Shown here piece by piece: positions 24,078 through 34,938 of a stretch of 64,000 bases of DNA. The stretch comes from Benincasa hispida (Eukaryota; Streptophyta; Magnoliopsida; Cucurbitales; Cucurbitaceae), in assembly GCF_009727055.1 (NCBI RefSeq), contig NC_052359.1, positions 19,335,261 to 19,399,260 on the forward strand, in the 5' to 3' direction. The notes beneath the pieces are model-generated. The model saw only the letters and a list, made by a program, of their open reading frames with translations, made no database searches and had not been told where the DNA came from. A program made the translations under genes and the position numbers. The first letter of the stretch is position 1. Each line of letters opens with the position of its first letter.

Positions 24078-25734
24078 TGATGCTTGAATTTTTATGAAGT
24101 GGAAATATAAATGATATGCGTTGATGGATTGCATTGTGCACTCAAGTTTCTCCAGCGGAATTCAAGTGTAAATTCCTCTGAGTTTCTTGGTAAGTCCAGG
24201 GTCGAACACAGGGACTTGTGAAAATAGTTGTGTTGATAATGTTTAAGAAAACTTTGTGGTAACCAAGTAATAAATAAAGTGTGGGTGTGTTGTTGCGTTG
24301 ATAAAAAAAAAACGTAAATAAAGGCGGCGGATTTGAGAAAGAGAGTTGCGTTGATAGATGCAATGAGTATGCGATGAATGGGTTGAGAAGATCTTTAGCT
24401 AGCATTACTCAGGAATGCGTCAAACTTTGTGATCATGTTACAACCATGCACAACAAGTCATTTTCCAATGTAAATGCGATGCTCCTAAGTCTAGAACGCA
24501 TGTGTTGAATGCAAAATATCTATAGAGCTTATCCCTAAGTCTCTACTCTTGTCCTATGCGTTGATGCAAAATGCAAGTAAGCAAGGTGACCGCATACAAT
24601 CATATCTTATTGCTAAGATGCATGCGATGCGTTAATAACAAATAGTGCTGATTCCTAAGCGCCTATCTCTCATTTATGTGTTCTAATCTGGTTCTTCCAA
24701 ACCTAGATTCTGACCTGACCTTCCCAAGTCTAGATCATGTCCTTAGACTACCCTCCCGAGTATCTCTAATAGACGAATGAAGCATACATAAACAAGATAA
24801 TCACAAAGAATGAAGATTCCCTAGTTGTGCTAGCTAAATGCTTCTCAACCCGTTCAACTGTTTTAGCTACTCATGCGTGAATTACAAAGAGTGAACAAAT
24901 ATAGACGAAGACGTTCCATTCTTATAACTGAATTGAGTACAAAATGATAATGGAAATTAAAGGTAGAGAGCCTGGTAGCAATTCCTTACTGACCGAAGCT
25001 TTTTACACTGATTCTCTATTCTGATCTACAAATATTCCCGCTTCCGCAAGCGTCAGCCCTCTCTCTGTCTTGGAGCTTCCGGTGCTTTACCAAGCTTGCC
25101 GGAATGATCTATTGGTACACCTTTTTCCTCGCGTCCGCCTTAAAATGAAAGAAGACTATAGGCAAATGCGTGCACTTGTAAAATGATGAAATAATCGACT
25201 ACTTAACCCCTTCTCTGAAGAATGCACTTGGTATTTATATGGCACCAAAGGTGAAAGGCGGCTTCTCTCTCTTGGTTATACATATGGGATAGCTTTAATT
25301 TCTAACTGATGTGCCGGATAATTTTCACCAATAAAGCCGGATGTACTTTGTGACCGTTATCGACTGTCAACTTAATTTGGATCCGACTGCCATCAACTTT
25401 CTGTCCCATCGATCTTAATTGTCCTTTCATCCAGATGCGCCCACCATGTTGCGTTGATTCTTCTTAGGTGAATGTTTGCGAGCACGATCAACGTAAAGTC
25501 TTGCGGTGAAGTTGCGCTCGACCAATGTATTCCTATGATCGCATTATTTGCATTGCGTTAACGCATTATTCTGTAAAAAAGTATAAAGATCAACTACTCT
25601 AATGCATTGGACGCATGCGACCGCAATATTATAGAATTATGCTAAATGGATGCAATTTAACATATTTCATCAACGCAATCCAACATTGTTTAAGGATTCA
25701 GCACTATGATAACGTACATTTCTGCCCGTTATCA
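24078..25734 (-). repeat. Gypsy 3' LTR (left copy)
   Basis: On the plus strand TGATGCTTGAA…CCCGTTATCA; 1657 bp. It is followed inward by CACCCCCAAATTT, the complement of the polypurine tract. Confidence 0.9.
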
Positions 25735-25747
25735 CACCCCCAAATTT
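25735..25747 (-). other. Gypsy polypurine tract
   Basis: Minus strand AAATTTGGGGGTG directly before the LTR start TGATAACGGG. Confidence 0.75.
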
Positions 25748-27021
25748 AAACAATGCTTGTCCTCAAGCATAAGCTAAAGACTCCTTTAGCAAGTTAGCCG
25801 CAAAGTTCTTTCCCTAGATTTCTCAAGGATACTTTGTTCAAATCTTATATGGTAGAATTTCCTTAAGTTTATTCAAATCTCTTCCTAAAATAATTCTAAG
25901 ATTTAGGGATTGCAAGCTTAACTATCAAAAGAACTTTACTAAATTCCGGAACATTGCATGATTTATTTCAAAAAGAAAATTTTCCACTGGGGTGTCAAAT
26001 GATTTCTCCTTGCACAAAAAATTTCTTCACTGCTATTTTTTTCTGACCTTGTGTCGATCCGAGTGCCTTGCCTTCGTTTTGGCTTGCCCCCTTGGGTGTC
26101 ATGCGGACATCCGACTACGAGCAATGCACTCTTTCTCAGACTAAACTTGTACCAACTTGGCAGTGGAGTTGCGATCATTTATTTATGCTTTAATCCTTGT
26201 GACTTACTTTCTTTTTGGTTTGCCCCCACGTATGTCATGCGGACATCCAACTACGGGTGAGTAACTTTCACAACTTAACTCTTATCAACATGGGTTCCCC
26301 ATTGCGTTGACAGTGGAGTTGTTATTTTCAAATTTTTTTTTATTTTTTTAGCAAGGTCGAAAATAAATACCCTCACCCCCAAATTTAAAATACGGCGATG
26401 TCCTCATTGCCAAAAGAAATTAAAGTAAGTCATGCGATGGTCATAGAATGCGTTGTAAAGAGAGTTTGAAAGAAAGTTAGCAAACCCCTAACTTCTAGAA
26501 ATATTTCATGAGGTGACTACCTTAAGATTTAAGTTGACTCTAGTATAGACGAAAGAGATAGAAGCATATTTTTTTATCATTGAAATCATACTTGGTGAAG
26601 AAACAACATGTGGTAAACTACTAAATTTATCTACTCGGCAAATGATTGCGGTAATTAGGGAGGATGCAGTGATAAATCTTTGAAAAATAACATGCAATGT
26701 GATAGCGCAAAATTTGAAATAAAGATGAGGAAAAGTACACCTCCAAATTTAGCGCTGTCGCTCGCATTGAGTATTGATGCATCCAACCTTGCGACGATCT
26801 TTGCTTCTGTGAATTGCGGTGATGGAATCAGAATATTTACTTTGTCTTGCAGTATCTCCGTAATTCTGTGCCTTAATCCTTGTAAACAGACAAAGAGAGA
26901 GTCAAATGATTTCAAAACAAAACAACAAGTTTTTCTCTTTCTCTTTTTAATTTAATTTCTTTTTTAGAGGGAAAGATAAGTAAAAAAACAGCTAGTAGTA
27001 GCGTGACGAAGAGTTAAATGT
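25748..27021 (-). other. Gypsy 3' untranslated region
   Basis: About 1.3 kb between the integrase stop and the polypurine tract. It includes two similar segments around 'ccccc…gtgtcatgcggacatcc' (26088-26110 and 26225-26250), an internal duplication of about 140 bases. The minus frame at 26655-26915 has no similarity I recognise. Confidence 0.5.
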
Positions 27022-28290
27022 TCAAGAGTTGAGTAAGGGATAGTCTGGGTTTTTCAACTTTGTGGAGGCTGTTTCTAGCTGAAAATCTCCTCCGCAATAT
27101 GCTTTGATTCGTTGTCCATTAACTTTAAATGTTCGATTGCCATCCTCGGTGATTAGTTCCACCACACCATGTGGAAATATTTCTTTGATGATGAAGGGAC
27201 CGGACCAATGTGATTTTAATTTTCTTGGGAAGGGCCGCAATCTTGAATTGAAGAGTAAGACCTTCTACTTGATTTAGAGGTTTCTAGCGCATATGTGTTT
27301 ATCATGCCAATGCTTGGTACGCTCTTTATAAATCTTCGCATTCTCATATGCGTTGATCCTCCATTCTTCTAGCTCAACCAGCTACAATTTCCGCGCTCCT
27401 CCTACTTTCTTTAGATCGAAATTCAGTTTCTTGACCGCCCATAATGCTTTATACTCCAACTCCAAAGGCAGATGACACGCCTTGCCAAATACCAAAGCAT
27501 AGGGAGACATACCTATTGGTGTTTTAAATGCGGTTCGGTATGCCCACAATGCATCATCTTAATCCCTCCGCGAAGGTTTTACTACCTTCTCAAGTATCAA
27601 TTTAATTTCACGATTGGACACTTCAGCCTGGCCATTTGTTTGCGGGTGGTATGCGGTGGCCACCTTGTGGAGGATATTGTACTTTCGCAGCAGCTCTTTT
27701 ATATTGTGGTTGACAAAGTGTGATCCTTCATCACTTATGATGGCACGGGGAGTGCCAAAATGCGTGAAAATATTTTTCTTCAGGAACTGGGAGACTACTG
27801 CCGCATCACTTGTGGCGCATGCAATTGCCTATACCCACTTGGAGATATAGTCAACGGTTAATAGAATATAGTGTTTACCATTTGAAGGAGGGAATGGTCC
27901 AATGAAATTAATCCCCCATACGTCAAATAGTTCCAGCTTCAAGATAGTATTCATTGGCACTGCGTTCTTCCATGAAATTTTGTCAGTGCGTTGACACCGA
28001 TCACATTTCATTGTGTAGTCAGCAGCATCTTTAAATAATGAAGGCCAGAAGAATCCACTTTGTAAAACTTTGGCTATAGTACGTTGTCCTCCAAAGTGCC
28101 CTCCATATGGCGAATCGTGGCACTGCAATAATATGCATTGTTGAGCAGCATCTGGGACGCATAATCGAATGATTTGATCTGCACCTCTTTTATATAGATT
28201 CGACTCATCCCAATAATAGTGTCTGCATTCATTCTTGAGCTTCTTCTGTTGATGGTAGGTGTAATCTTCAGGAAATTGTTCACAAACCAA
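27022..28290 (-). pseudogene. Gypsy integrase with C-terminal region
   Basis: From 28290 downward: an HHCC zinc domain around CILLQCHDSPYGGHFGGQRT and CDRCQRTDKISW, then the core with VWGINFIGPFPPSNGKHYIL and LTVDYISKWV. A stop follows at 27829. Beyond it [33 protein letters not shown] and [20 protein letters not shown] contain the later catalytic residues. The C-terminal part ends in LKSHWSGPFIIKEIFPHGVV and VNGQRIKAYCGGDF. In relatives the first acidic residue stands in the context WGIDF; here the codon reads Asn, so the catalytic triad is broken as well as the frame. Confidence 0.85.
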
Positions 28291-28294
28291 ATAA

Positions 28295-29499
28295 TTAATG
28301 ATGTTTGCTTACCATGGCAGTTTTTTCTATTCGAAGCAGCTGCTCGTCCGGGAACACGGCACTCACTTCAAATTCATTGCGGTCAACCTTAGGATTTTCT
28401 AATCTGGACATGTGACCCGTAACTTGATTCTCGCATATGCGATGGGGTGCAAAAATAATTTTCTTCTTTTGCGCTAATGCAGCTTCTATCGCATACCCGT
28501 TTGCGTCGCACATGAGTTTGAATTGGAGTGTCCAATCCGGTGTAATCAAGACGGGTGCGTTAATCAGCGCATCTTTTAAAATTTTGAATGTATTGAGGCA
28601 ATTGCTGTCAAATTTAAACTTCTTGTCTGCCTCTAACAACGCACTCAGTGGTCTTACTATTTTAGAAAAGTCCTTGACGAATCGTCTATAGAATCCGGCA
28701 TGTCCCAAGAAGCTTCGCACAACCTTCATGTTGGTTGGAGGTGGAAGCTTTTCAATTGCATCAATCTTTGCTTTGTCCACCTCCAACTCTTCTCGGGAGA
28801 CCTTGTGTCCCAACACTATTCCCTCATTCACCATGAAGTGACCTTTTTCCCAATTGAGCACCAGGTTCGTCTCTTCACATCCTTTCAGAATTTTCTCCAA
28901 GTTGGCCAGGCAGACTTCATAAGTGTTCCCATAAATGGAGAAGTCATCCATGAATATTTCTACTGAGTCCTCAAGATAATCTGAAAAGATCGCCATCATG
29001 CACCTCTAGAACGTGCTTGGCACATTGCATAAACCAAACGGCATGTGGCGAAAAGCAAATGTCCCATATGGGCAGGTGAATGTGGTCTTGTCTTGGTCTT
29101 CAGAAGCTATCATGATCTGATTGTACCCGACATATCCATCCAAGAAGCAATAAAAATCGTTCCCTGCTAATCTGTCTAGCATTTGATCGATGAATGGCAA
29201 AGGGAAATGATCTTTCTTTGTGGCTGCATTCAATTTGCGGTAGTCATGCAAATCCACCATCTAGTGATGGTTCTTTGCAGTATTAATTCATTGTTCTCAT
29301 TTGGGACTACCGTCATTCCCCCCTTCTTAGTCACACATTGCACGGGGCTGACCCACGTGCTATCTGCAATGGGATAGATAATGCCCTCATCTAGCCACTT
29401 GATAATCTTCTTTTTGACAACTTCCTTCATCGCAGGGTTAAGTCTGCGTTGATTTTCAATAATTTCTTTGTGGTCGTCCTCAAGACGAATGTGGTGCAT
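28295..29499 (-). pseudogene. Gypsy reverse transcriptase; RNase H mostly missing
   Basis: From 29499: VKKKIIKWLDEGIIYPIADS, SPVQCVTKKGGMTVV, a frameshift near 29260, then DYRKLNAATKKDHFPLPFID and QMLDRLAGNDFYCFLDGYVG. After a stop near 29000 comes FMDDFSIYGNTYEVCLANLE, with the DD catalytic box. Then LGHKVSREELEVDKAKIDAI and VRSFLGHAGFYRRFVKDFSK follow. At about 28440 the sequence jumps from LAQKKKIIFAPHR to ICENQVTGHMSRLENPK, where relatives have the whole RNase H domain (roughly 100 residues). That domain is deleted. Confidence 0.85.
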
Positions 29500-30792
29500 A
29501 TAGTACGTGAGGCTAATTCCTCTGATGTCAACGAGCGTCTAGCCAATTTCTCGCACATGTTTCTTGAGAATGCTCATCAACGCATTCTCTTATTTTGGAT
29601 TAAGTGCGGAGGAAATTATCACTGGCGACTTCTCATTCTTCCCCAGGAATGCGTACTTCAGATGTGTTGGTAGGGTTTTCAATTCAAGTGTTTGTGGTTC
29701 CACAAGAGAAGGTTGCGTTATTTTTCTTTCTTCTTTTGGCTCTTCTTCATGCATTGCGATTGATCCTTCTTCTTTGTTTGTTTTTGCTACGATCGCATTG
29801 TAGAAAGCTACGGATGCGTTGGCATCCTCTTCTTCACACTCTTCATCAAACTTTTCTTCTTCAATCAAATTCATGTCATCATCAGAATCTTACAGGTCTT
29901 CCTCATAAGGAAATTTCATGGCATGAATTATATTAAACTTGAGCTTGTCCGTTTATGCTCAAAGTGATTTCTCCCTTGTGCATATCAATTTGAGCATGAC
30001 CCGTTGATAGGAAAGGTCGCCCCAAAATGATGAGCAAATCTTTGTCGGCCTCATAGTCTAGGATGATGAAGTCAGCTGGTAAAATAAATTTATCAATCGT
30101 GATCAGCACATCTTCACCTTACCTTCTGGATGAACCAAAGATCTATCTGCCAATTGGAGAGTCACGGAGATGGTCACAAGTTACCCCACATTTAATTGTC
30201 GAAAGATTGATAGCGGCATCAAATTTATGCTAGCCCCCAAGTCACACAGGGCTTGCCTAATATAGAGTCCTCCTATGGAGCAAGGAATAGTGAAACTCCT
30301 AGGATCGCTCATCATTGGTGGGATAATAGATTTGGAACTTTGCATTAGTGCCACCGTGGCAAATTTTCCACTGTCTCTCTTCTTAGTTACCATGTCCTTC
30401 AGAAACTTGGCATAGGCAAACATTTCCTCAATCGCTTCACTAAAAGGAATAATAACATGTAATTATTTTAACATAGATAAGAAGAATTGGTACTATACCT
30501 CTTTGTTTTTCTTCTTTCTTAACCTCTGAGGGAAAGGTGGTAACTAGACTTTCACGGTTCCTGTTTTATTTGACTTTGAGGTTGACGTAGCCTCAGGTTC
30601 CACTGCTTCATTCTCTCTTTCTTCTTCTTGCATTAGCACAATCTCGGGTTCATTTGTGATGGAAGTTGTTCTACTCTGATCCTTCTTTTCTCCCTCCACA
30701 GTCTTTCCACTGTGCAATGTCACAACCTGACATTGTTCCTTACCTGATCCCCCGGGTTTCGTGGAAACTCGGTTGAACTTGGTAATGCCCAT
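29500..30792 (-). pseudogene. Gypsy gag-pro linker and protease region
   Basis: A Lys/Glu-rich gag C-terminus (30792-30544: CQVVTLHSGKTVEGEKK…) is followed by the frame at 30423-30181. There ALMQSSKSIIPPMMSDPRSF, IPCSIGGLYIRQALCDLGAS and INLMPLSIFRQL show the retropepsin-like region with DLGAS as active site. A stop follows. An acidic stretch (29874-29590, EEEKFDEECEEEDA…) leads to the RT. Several stops separate the pieces. Confidence 0.8.
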
Positions 30793-31022
30793 TGCGGTCT
30801 ACTTTTCAACTCACTCGCAATCTAGCCCATTTGCAATTCGAGGATGGACGTAGCCTGACTTTGAAGCACTGTCTCGTTTTTCTCTATGTATTATTTCAAT
30901 AGGCTTTCTAGAGAAGAAGATTGCGGTGGTTGTTGTATGCTACTTGCTTTGTTGCTCTATTGACCATTACTGCATTGAGGGAATCCTGTTGGCCCTTCTT
31001 TTTCCACCACAGATTGAAAATT

Positions 31023-32046
31023 TTATTGTTGATTCTTCAAAGCAAAATTGGGATGGTTTTTCCACCCAAGGTTGTAGGTGTTTGAAAAGGGGTTATTCTT
31101 TACAAAATATATAGACTGTGGATTTTGCGGGCAATCCTCCATTGCATGCCCATCATTGCAGGTCGCACACCTTGCAGTATTTTGACTTTTTGCGTTGATT
31201 TTCCCATCTTGCGGTGTTGGGCTGCTGATCGTCATTCCTTGAATCAAATTCATCATTGCGGTCATTTGGTTTTGCAATGAGACAATAGCACCGTTATTTG
31301 CATTAGAATCTTTGAGTCTTATTCTCTGGTCACTCTCCCTCCAGTCTTCATGATTCTTGGAGATGCGGTCCAGGATATTCTTCGCCTCATCATAAGTCTT
31401 GTCAAGCAGACCACCAGCTGCTGTTGTTTTGGTAGTGGTCTGCGAAGCAAGATTCAAACCGTGGTAGAAATTTTCCATTTGCAGGCAATCTAGTAGCCCA
31501 TTATGCGGACAATCTTGGACCAACCTTTTAAACCTCACCCAAGCATCGCTGAGCGATTCATCCATATCTTGTTCAAAATTAGTAATAAGCTTTCTTCGTC
31601 TTGCGTTTTCGGTAGGTGGAAAATACTTTTTCATAAATTTCTCCACCACCTGCTCCCTAAGTGATCTCTCCTGGTTCGAGCGAATAAGCCCATTTCCTAG
31701 CTTCATCACAGAGAGAAAATGGGAACAACGTTAGTCGAACTTCTTCAGCAGAGATGTTCGGGAACACAAAAGTATTAGAGATTTCAATAAAACTTCGGAC
31801 ATGGGCGTGCGGATCCTCGCCACGCCTTCCTCCAAATTGGCCTGCAGCCTGGATCATCTACAGCATCACCGGTTTTATTTCAAATCCACTTCTATCTAAG
31901 GAAGGCCTCATGATTCCCGGAGAGAAATCATAGAGGTTTGGCGATGCCTAGTCTCTAATGGGCCTATTGCGATCGTTTTCCAACAGAATCAGATTTGCCA
32001 TGACATTGTTGTTGTTTGGTGCTTCATTCCTAGGCTGCTCCCCCAT
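31023..32046 (-). pseudogene. Gypsy gag
   Basis: The likely start (MGEQPRNEAPNNNN) is on the minus strand at 32046, with a stop soon after NRPIRD. The gag core runs AAGQFGGRRGEDPHAHVRSF, FPFSLCDEARKWAYSLEPGE, VVEKFMKKYFPPTENARRRK, DESLSDAWVRFKRLVQDCPH and MENFYHGLNLASQTT. A single zinc knuckle reads CATCNDGHAMEDC (CX2CX3HX4C). The break near 31700 is a frameshift of the kind that separates SLEPGEIT from EQVVEKF. This retrotrans_gag type is that of Athila/Tat elements. Confidence 0.85.
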
Positions 32047-32192
32047 CTCTTCTTTATCGAATTATGGTTGTTGTTGGCAGTCTCTTAGTATCTTTCGAAA
32101 TATTCTTTCAATCTCCGGGTCGTAGTTCGCCAGAGATTGAGAGTTCTAAAAAGAAATCACAAAAATTACCGTTAACAACTATTTTTCCGAAG

Positions 32193-32210
32193 TCCCCGGC
32201 AACGGCGCCA
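32193..32210 (-). other. Gypsy primer-binding site, Asp tRNA type
   Basis: Minus strand TGGCGCCGTTGCCGGGGA is complementary to the 3' end of plant tRNA-Asp (…CCCCGGCAACGGCGCCA). It lies about six bases inside the right LTR. Confidence 0.85.
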
Positions 32211-32216
32211 AAAACT

Positions 32217-33884
32217 TGATACTTGAGTTTTTATGAAGTGGAAATATAGATGATATGCGTTGAAGGATTGCGTTGTGCACTCAAGTTTCCCCAGCGGAAT
32301 TCAAGTGTAAATTCCTCTGAGTTTCTTGGTAAGTTTAGGGTCGAACACAGGGACTTGTGAAAATAGTTGTGTTGATAATGTTTATGAAAACTTTGTGGTA
32401 ACCAAGTAAATAAATAAAGTGTGGGTGTGTTGTTGTGTTGATAAAAAAAACGTAAATAAAGGCGGCGGATTTGAGAAAGAGAATTGCATTGATAGATGCA
32501 ATGAGTATGAGATGAACGGGTTGAGAAGGTCCTTAGCTAGCATTACTCGGGAATGCGTCAAACTTTGCGATCAAGTTACAACCATTCATAGCAAGTAATT
32601 TCCCAATGTAAATGTGATGCTCCGAAGTCTAGGACGCATGTGTTGAATGCAAAATGTCCATAGAGCTTATCCCTAAGTCTCTACTCTTGTCTTATGCATT
32701 GATGCAAAATACAAGTAAGCAAGGTGACCGCATACAATCATATCTTCTTGCTAAGATGCATGCGATGCGTTAATAACAAATAGTGCTCATTCCTAAGCGC
32801 ATATCTCTCATTTATGTGTTCTAATCTGGTTTTTCCAAACCTAGATTCTGACCTGACCTTCCCAAGTCTAGATCATGTCCTTAGACTACCCTCCTGAGTA
32901 TCTCTAATAGACGAATGAAGCATACATAAACAAGATAATCACAAAGACTGAAGATTTCCTAGTTGTGCTAGCTAAATGCTTCTCAACCCATTCAACTGTT
33001 TTAGCTACTCATGCGTGAATTATAGAGAGTGAACAAATATAAAGGAAGAGGTTCCATTCTTATAACTGAATTGAGTACAAAATGATAATGGAAATTAAAG
33101 GTAGAGAGCCTCGTAGAAATTCCTTGCTGACCAAGGCTTTTTACACTGATTCTCTATTCTGATCTATCAAATTTCCCTGAGCTTCGATGGGCGATGCGGC
33201 CCTTTCTCTGTCTTGGAGCTTCTGGTGCTTCACCCAATCTTGCTGGACGATCTACATCACACTCTTCACAAGAGCAGTCAGTCGATATCGTTATATAAAG
33301 ATATATACAACGGATGAGGCTTGGCAAAGAACACAACTTGTAAAAATGATGAATAATAACTCGACTACTCGAAACGCTTCTTGAAGAATGCACTGTTCAT
33401 TTAAGGGCATCAAAGGTGAAAGGCGGCTCTTCTCTCGTGTTGTACAGATGGTGACAACTTTATCTTGCACTGACTGACATCGTATAAATTGTCTACCGGA
33501 TAAAGTTGGATGTACTTGTACCGTATATGCCGTCAACTTAATTTGGATCCGACTGCCGTCACGCTTGTACCCATCGATCTTAATTATACCTTCGTTTAAT
33601 GCGTCCACCATGTTGGCGGTGCTTCTCTTGGTGAAGTTTTGCGAGCACGATCACACACAAAGTCTTGTGGTGAATTGCGCTCGGACATGTATCCTATGAT
33701 CGATTCTTTGCATTGCGTTAATGCATATTCTGTACAAAAAATAAAATCAATTCTCTAATGCATTGACGCACGCGACCGCAATATTAGAATTTATGCCTAA
33801 TGGACACAATTAACATATTTTCATCAATGCAATCTGACATTGTTTAAGGATTCAGCACTATGATAACATGCATTTCTGCCCGTA
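32217..33884 (-). repeat. Gypsy 5' LTR (right copy)
   Basis: TGATACTTGAG… on the plus strand, 1668 bp. The first ~930 bases differ from the left LTR by scattered substitutions only. From about 33165 to 33840 it diverges with many small indels. Its outer end reads CCCGTA instead of CCCGTTATCA. Confidence 0.85.
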
Positions 33885-33889
33885 GTACT

Positions 33890-34159
33890 GTCTCTTTTTG
33901 GATCGAGAAGTTCTTGAAAAAAGGGCTCAATTTTTTTTTTTTGCTGAGTTCGAGGTTCGTGGCCATTTGAGGGATTTATAAGAAGATAAGTTTTTCAAAG
34001 GTAGTACCTCTTGAACCCTTTTTCTTTACAAAAAGCATGCTGTAATTTGTATATAGAATGCATATCTTGTATGTTTGCTGTAAATTATGTTTTTTCAATC
34101 AAAATGGAATTTGGACAATTCTCTTCCGCTCAATGATCTCTTTAAAATGAGTTCCTTCA
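33890..34159 (+). repeat. Copia 3' LTR, right part
   Basis: Resumes at 'gagaagttcttgaa' and runs to AGTTCCTTCA, matching 15455-15710 of the 5' LTR with a longer T run at 33931. Confidence 0.9.
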
Positions 34160-34164
34160 TAACA

Positions 34165-34632
34165 TTGTGTCCTTTCCTAGGCATTAAAAAAGACTCCAAG
34201 AAGAGGAGGTTTGCTAATTTAACCTTAACACTATCAGTTTTAGAATCGTGTAAGAATTTAAAACTTCTCTCAATGTCTTTCCTATCAATGAAACCATCTT
34301 TCTTAATGACTCTTTCCCTAAGTTCAGATTTGACCTTTTTCTTCTAAATTATGGGAGGAAGCTGAGTACTATTTAAACCTGGCCATTAAAACTAAAAGCA
34401 AAGACATTTGACTTCTTTATGACACATTTTTTAGCAAGTAGTTTATAAATTATGTGGACATTTTGTCGATTTTTAGATTTATAAAGTGGCCAAAAGGACC
34501 ATTTCTAAATGTATTTAAATTTGTATCATCTAATTGCTTCTTTATATTATGTATTACATCTAATGATATGTACATATTTATCTTCATAATCTTGTTTTGG
34601 TCTTGCATTATTATTTGATGCTCCTGTTCCAC
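34165..34632 (-). pseudogene. DUF1985/Ulp1-type MULE gene, first half
   Basis: The minus frame begins at ATG 34632 (MEQEHQIIMQDQNKIMKINM). It continues with DVIHNIKKQLDDTNLNTFRN, GPFGHFINLKIDKMST, a stop, then YLLAKKCVIKKSNVFAFSFN. After a frameshift, KKVKSELRERVIKKDGFIDR, KDIERSFKFLHDSKTDSVKV and KLANLLFLESFLMPRKGHNV reach the copia boundary. The order FGxF…LL…E(F/L)xL…L…L…FL is that of plant DUF1985 proteins. It joins, across the copia element, with 13717-13340. These genes usually add a Ulp1-like SUMO-protease domain, which is not found here. Confidence 0.6.
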
Positions 34633-34640
34633 CGGTATAA

Positions 34641-34938
34641 AAATTCAAATATCAGTAACTTTCTATAAGCAAGTGATATATGCCTATCAATGATAGACAA
34701 TGATAGAAGTCTATCTTTGACTATAACTCTCTCTGGCTATTAGCAAATATTAACTATCATAATAGAAACAGTCGTAGTGATTTATACAACACACAAAACA
34801 CTACAAAATATATCACAACAATTTGTTATCAGTAACAACATCACTGTCTATCAAGTGATAGATAGTGATGCTGTAGTGATATTAAATTCTTGCTATGATA
34901 TTAGTAATTTACTTCTATCTATAAGCAAGTGATATATG
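34641..34938. repeat. TCTATCACTGATAGAC-type inverted repeats, cluster 4
   Basis: 'gcctatcaatgatagac', 'aatgatagaagtctatc' and 'atcactgtctatcaagtg' with 'atagatagtgatg' lie here. 'tctataagcaagtgatatatg' occurs twice (about 34662 and 34918), a duplication of about 255 bases; the second copy is where the copia derivative inserted. On the minus strand this is 5' of the DUF1985 frame. Confidence 0.65.

Larger units (their letters stand above)
24078..33884 (-). mobile_element. Ty3/Gypsy retrotransposon (Athila/Tat-like), decayed
   Basis: LTRs 24078-25734 and 32217-33884, Asp-tRNA primer site 32193-32210, gag 31023-32046, protease region 30181-30792, RT 28295-29499, integrase 27022-28290, polypurine tract near 25735-25747, all on the minus strand. 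The GTACT duplication is perfect. The domain order protease-RT-integrase defines Gypsy. The gag type and the Asp-tRNA primer site suggest the Athila/Tat branch. No envelope-like frame is seen between integrase and the polypurine tract. The right LTR has lost four bases (TATC) at its outer end. Confidence 0.9.
13722..34159 (+). mobile_element. Ty1/copia retrotransposon, complete but decayed, with nested Gypsy
   Basis: 5' LTR 13722-15710, initiator-Met-type primer site 15713, gag 18356, protease 19210, integrase 19690, reverse transcriptase 20550, RNase H 21938, polypurine tract 22354, 3' LTR 22365-24077 continuing at 33890-34159. Ends are TGTTGGGG…TTCCTTCA. The flanking pentamers are CAACA (13717-13721) and TAACA (34160-34164), one mismatch, consistent with an old target duplication. 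It lies inside the minus-strand DUF1985 gene, whose two halves flank it in register. Stops and frameshifts occur in every domain. The order protease-integrase-RT-RNase H defines it as copia. Confidence 0.9.

Noticed and set aside
26655..26915. Possible envelope-like frame of the Gypsy element
   Set aside because: It is 86 residues with no signal peptide or convincing membrane segment, and it overlaps an equally long frame on the other strand.
13722..34159. A functional copia element
   Set aside because: Gag, protease, integrase and RT all have stops or shifts, and a segment before the YVDD box is deleted.
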